Of a stretch of 23,827 nucleotides of DNA, positions 21,786-23,827 are shown one piece after another. Numbering within the stretch: position 1 is the first letter of the stretch; each line of letters starts with the position of its first letter. This DNA comes from an uncultured Erysipelotrichaceae bacterium (GTDB lineage Bacteria > Bacillota_I > Bacilli_A > RF39 > UBA660). Location of the stretch: positions 1 to 23,827 of the forward strand of contig CADBNE010000006.1 of NCBI GenBank assembly GCA_902795975.1, read 5' to 3'. Made by a program: the position numbers and the translations under genes. The notes under the pieces are model-generated. The model did not search any database, was not told the origin of the DNA, and was given only the letters and a program-made list of their open reading frames with translations.

Positions 21786-22540
21786 TGATTAAAGTAGATA
21801 ATATTTCTAAAAAATTTACTAAGCAAATTAGTAATAAAAAAAGTATAGAATTTTATGCAGATCAAAATATATCATTTGAAGCAAAAGATGGAGAAATATT
21901 AGGCATATTAGGGCCTAATGGAGCAGGTAAAACTACATTACTTAGAATATTAGCAGGAATTATGAAACCAACTGAAGGTAATGTAATAATAGATAATTTA
22001 AATTATAAAGATAATGAGATACAAATAAAAAAGTCTTTAGCATTCCTATCAGGAAACACTAAATTATATAAAGATTTATCTCCATATGAATTATTTATTA
22101 TGTGTGGAGAATATTATGATATAAAAGAAGAATTACTTAATGAAAGAATAGATATGGTAACAAAAAGATTTTCATTAGGAGATTTTTTACATCAAAAAAT
22201 AGAAAAACTATCTACAGGACAATTACAAAGAGTAAATATAGCTAGATGTTTAATACATAATCCTAAATACTATATATTTGATGAAGCAACAAGTGGATTA
22301 GATATATTATCTAGTAAAGTAATATTAGATTTTATAAAAGAAGAAAAAGAAAATAATAAATGTGTTATATATTCTACTCATTATATGGAAGAAGCAGAAA
22401 ATATATGTGATAGAGTAATATTAGTACATAAAGGTAAAATAATAAAAGAAGGTACTCCTGAATCTATTGTAAAAGAAACTAATACTACTAATCTAAGAGA
22501 TGCATTCTTTGCACTTATAGGAGGTAGTGAAAATGAATAA
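21785..22540 (+). CDS. natA: ABC transporter ATP-binding protein, NatA-type
   Basis: Nucleotide-binding subunit of an ABC-2 exporter. It has Walker A GPNGAGKTT at 43-51, signature LSTGQLQRV at 142-150, Walker B YYIFDEAT at 162-169, and H-loop STHYMEEAE with His199. The Q-loop region reads LAFLSGNTKLYKDLSPYE, the FLSG-x-T-x-LY form typical of NatA (sodium export) ATPases rather than the usual Gln. At 251 residues it is standard length. The ATG overlaps the tdk stop as TAATG, with no obvious SD, so translation is probably coupled. The partner permease follows with an 8-nt overlap. Sodium as the substrate is a family inference. Confidence 0.9.
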   Translation: MIKVDNISKKFTKQISNKKSIEFYADQNISFEAKDGEILGILGPNGAGKTTLLRILAGIMKPTEGNVIIDNLNYKDNEIQIKKSLAFLSGNTKLYKDLSPYELFIMCGEYYDIKEELLNERIDMVTKRFSLGDFLHQKIEKLSTGQLQRVNIARCLIHNPKYYIFDEATSGLDILSSKVILDFIKEEKENNKCVIYSTHYMEEAENICDRVILVHKGKIIKEGTPESIVKETNTTNLRDAFFALIGGSENE

Positions 22541-23648
22541 AGGAATAGTTACTACAATAAAAAAAGAAATACGAAGTGTATTTAGAGATAAAAGAACATT
22601 AAGAAATATATTCTTAATACCATTTATTATACCTATTATGGTATTCTTTTATGGATATATATATGATAATATAGGAAACGAAAAAGAAACATATAATATA
22701 GGTATTAATTATGAATTAAATGATTTTGAAAAAGAATCTTTTAAAACATTAAATATTAATTATTCTAAATATGATACTAAAGAACAATTAGAACAAGAAT
22801 ATGAAAATAAAAATATTACAGCATATATTATGTATAATAAAGAAGAAAATAAATATACAATATATGGTGATGAATCAGAAGATGGATTAAAAATTTCTAC
22901 AATATTAACAACACATTTTGATGCATACAATAAATATTTAACTACAAAATATTTAGTAGAACATGATATAAATATAGAAGAAGCATATAATAATTTTAAA
23001 TTAGAAAATGTAGTAGTAGATAATTCTAAAAATTATATGATACAAATAATATTAAGTACAGTTATTACTTATATAATTTTTTCTATAGCAACAGCAACTA
23101 GTAGTATGGCAACAAGTATAACAGCTACAGAAAGAGAAAATGGAACATTAGAAACACTACTTACATTTCCAATTAAATCAAAAGACTTAATTACAGGTAA
23201 ATACTTATCATCAGTAATAATAGGTATATTAGCATCATTATTTGGTTTAACAATAGGATTAATAAGTATTACTATAGGTAAAAATATGTTTGATTCATTT
23301 AAAATAGTAACATTAAATATAAATGTTATAACAATATTAATTAGTATAATAATTATTATATTAGCATCACTATTTATATCAGCATTAGCACTTATACTTA
23401 CTATTTATTCAAAGAATACTAAAGAATCACAAAGTTCTACTCAATTTTTAAATTTAATATGTATAGTACCAATGTTTTTAACTATGTTAAATGTAGAAAT
23501 AACTCCAATATTTTATTTTATTCCTATATTTAATTATAATAATGTATTAATGAATATATATACAGAAACAATTAATTATCAAAATATATTATTAACAGTA
23601 GTATCCACTATAATAGTTATTGTTATAGCGCTTAAATATATATTTTAA
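22533..23648 (+). CDS. natB: ABC-2 transporter permease, NatB-type
   Basis: Membrane partner of the preceding ATPase. One transmembrane helix (about 24-42), then a large extracytoplasmic region (about 45-165) rich in Asp, Glu and Tyr, then five or six helices (about 167-190, 223-245, 267-292, 305-325, 348-368). The cytoplasmic coupling segment ATERENGTLETLLTFPIKS (around 196-214) is the ABC-2/NatB hallmark. At 371 residues it is close to B. subtilis NatB. The start is ATG 22533, because GGAGGT (22520-22525) lies 7 nt upstream; the in-frame GTG at 22527 is only 1 nt from it. It overlaps natA by 8 nt and ends the operon at a terminator. Export of Na+ is inferred from family. Confidence 0.88.
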   Translation: MNKGIVTTIKKEIRSVFRDKRTLRNIFLIPFIIPIMVFFYGYIYDNIGNEKETYNIGINYELNDFEKESFKTLNINYSKYDTKEQLEQEYENKNITAYIMYNKEENKYTIYGDESEDGLKISTILTTHFDAYNKYLTTKYLVEHDINIEEAYNNFKLENVVVDNSKNYMIQIILSTVITYIIFSIATATSSMATSITATERENGTLETLLTFPIKSKDLITGKYLSSVIIGILASLFGLTIGLISITIGKNMFDSFKIVTLNINVITILISIIIIILASLFISALALILTIYSKNTKESQSSTQFLNLICIVPMFLTMLNVEITPIFYFIPIFNYNNVLMNIYTETINYQNILLTVVSTIIVIVIALKYIF

Positions 23649-23682
23649 ACATATAGTAGTGAGAAAGTACTATTTAGTGATT

Positions 23683-23707
23683 AGTGTAAGTAAAACTTAC
23701 ACTTTTT
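23683..23707 (+). terminator. Rho-independent terminator after natB
   Basis: A 9-bp stem (AGTGTAAGT at 23683-23691, ACTTACACT at 23695-23703), 3-nt loop, then TTTTT and further T-rich sequence. A smaller 6-bp stem (ATAGTA 23653-23658, TACTAT 23668-23673) lies just upstream. Confidence 0.8.
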
Positions 23708-23728
23708 CTTTTATTATTTATTATAAAA

Positions 23729-23737
23729 TGTTATAAT
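23729..23737 (+). promoter_or_regulatory. Extended -10 promoter for ppdK
   Basis: TGTTATAAT, 22 nt past the natB terminator tract. The predicted transcript starts near 23744 and contains AAGGAGGGT (23754-23762) before the ATG at 23766. Confidence 0.65.
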
Positions 23738-23765
23738 AATTATATAAGATAATAAGGAGGGTAAC

Positions 23766-23827
23766 ATGAAATTTGTATACTTATTTAAAGAAGGAAATGC
23801 AAATATGCGTGATTTATTAGGTGGTAA
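23766..23827 (+). CDS. ppdK: Pyruvate, phosphate dikinase, N-terminal start (partial)
   Basis: Only the first 20 codons lie in the window: MKFVYLFKEGNANMRDLLGG. This is the characteristic N-terminus of pyruvate phosphate dikinase, which interconverts pyruvate, ATP and phosphate with PEP, AMP and diphosphate. The sequence F-x-E-G-N-A-x-M-R-x-L-L-G-G leads into the ATP-grasp domain. AAGGAGGGT lies 3 nt before the ATG, and a promoter and a terminator separate it from natB, so it starts a new unit. The rest lies beyond the window end. PEP synthases share the fold but have a different N-terminus. Confidence 0.85.
   Translation, partial: MKFVYLFKEGNANMRDLLGG

Overview
The window (23.8 kb, every gene on the + strand) is chromosomal DNA of a very AT-rich, low-GC Gram-positive bacterium. 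Coding is dense, nearly all codons end in A/T, arginine is almost always AGA, and ribosome-binding sites match AGGAGGTGAT. It also has a T-box leader and a NatA/NatB exporter. Trp is read from TGG, and one gene ends in TGA (12283-12285), so the code looks standard rather than the Mycoplasma code. I infer an uncultured, Bacilli-related Bacillota lineage of the Erysipelotrichia/RF39 sort. No rRNA, tRNA, CRISPR array, insertion sequence or prophage was seen.

Layout. 1-1010: the end of prfA, then prmC (release factor and its methylase). 1057-1833: a monocistronic transglutaminase-like protein. 1892-3965: a tightly coupled rnhB, DHH phosphoesterase and metallo-beta-lactamase-fold hydrolase operon. 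4018-4986: an unrecognised gene with its own promoter. 4989-8679: a Phe-specific T-box leader controlling pheS-pheT. 8752-13074: an accessory operon with a large lipase-like alpha/beta hydrolase, a membrane-anchored protein with a Cys-rich tail, and two paralogous exported proteins flanking a small DUF1292-like gene. 13219-17450: two unrecognised genes (the first ending in what looks like a degenerate EAL domain, the second recalling DUF2357-type proteins) leading into priA. 17534-19162: two acidic coiled-coil proteins. 19234-23648: an unknown gene, a Xer-type tyrosine recombinase with no ordinary start codon (ATT proposed), tdk, and natA-natB. 23766-end: the start of pyruvate phosphate dikinase.

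Transcription units are compact. Terminator hairpins begin at or inside stop codons, and promoters (mostly TGnTATAAT extended -10) follow at once. In three cases the predicted transcript would begin at the Shine-Dalgarno sequence itself. Starts were corrected from SD position, promoter position or paralogue alignment for pheS (5262), the EAL-like gene (13219), the second paralogue (12508), natB (22533) and the recombinase (20298).

The least ordinary parts are the 8752-13074 operon, the ATT-start recombinase, and the EAL-like/DUF2357-like pair ahead of priA. No calculation or database search was run; family calls rest on motifs read by eye.
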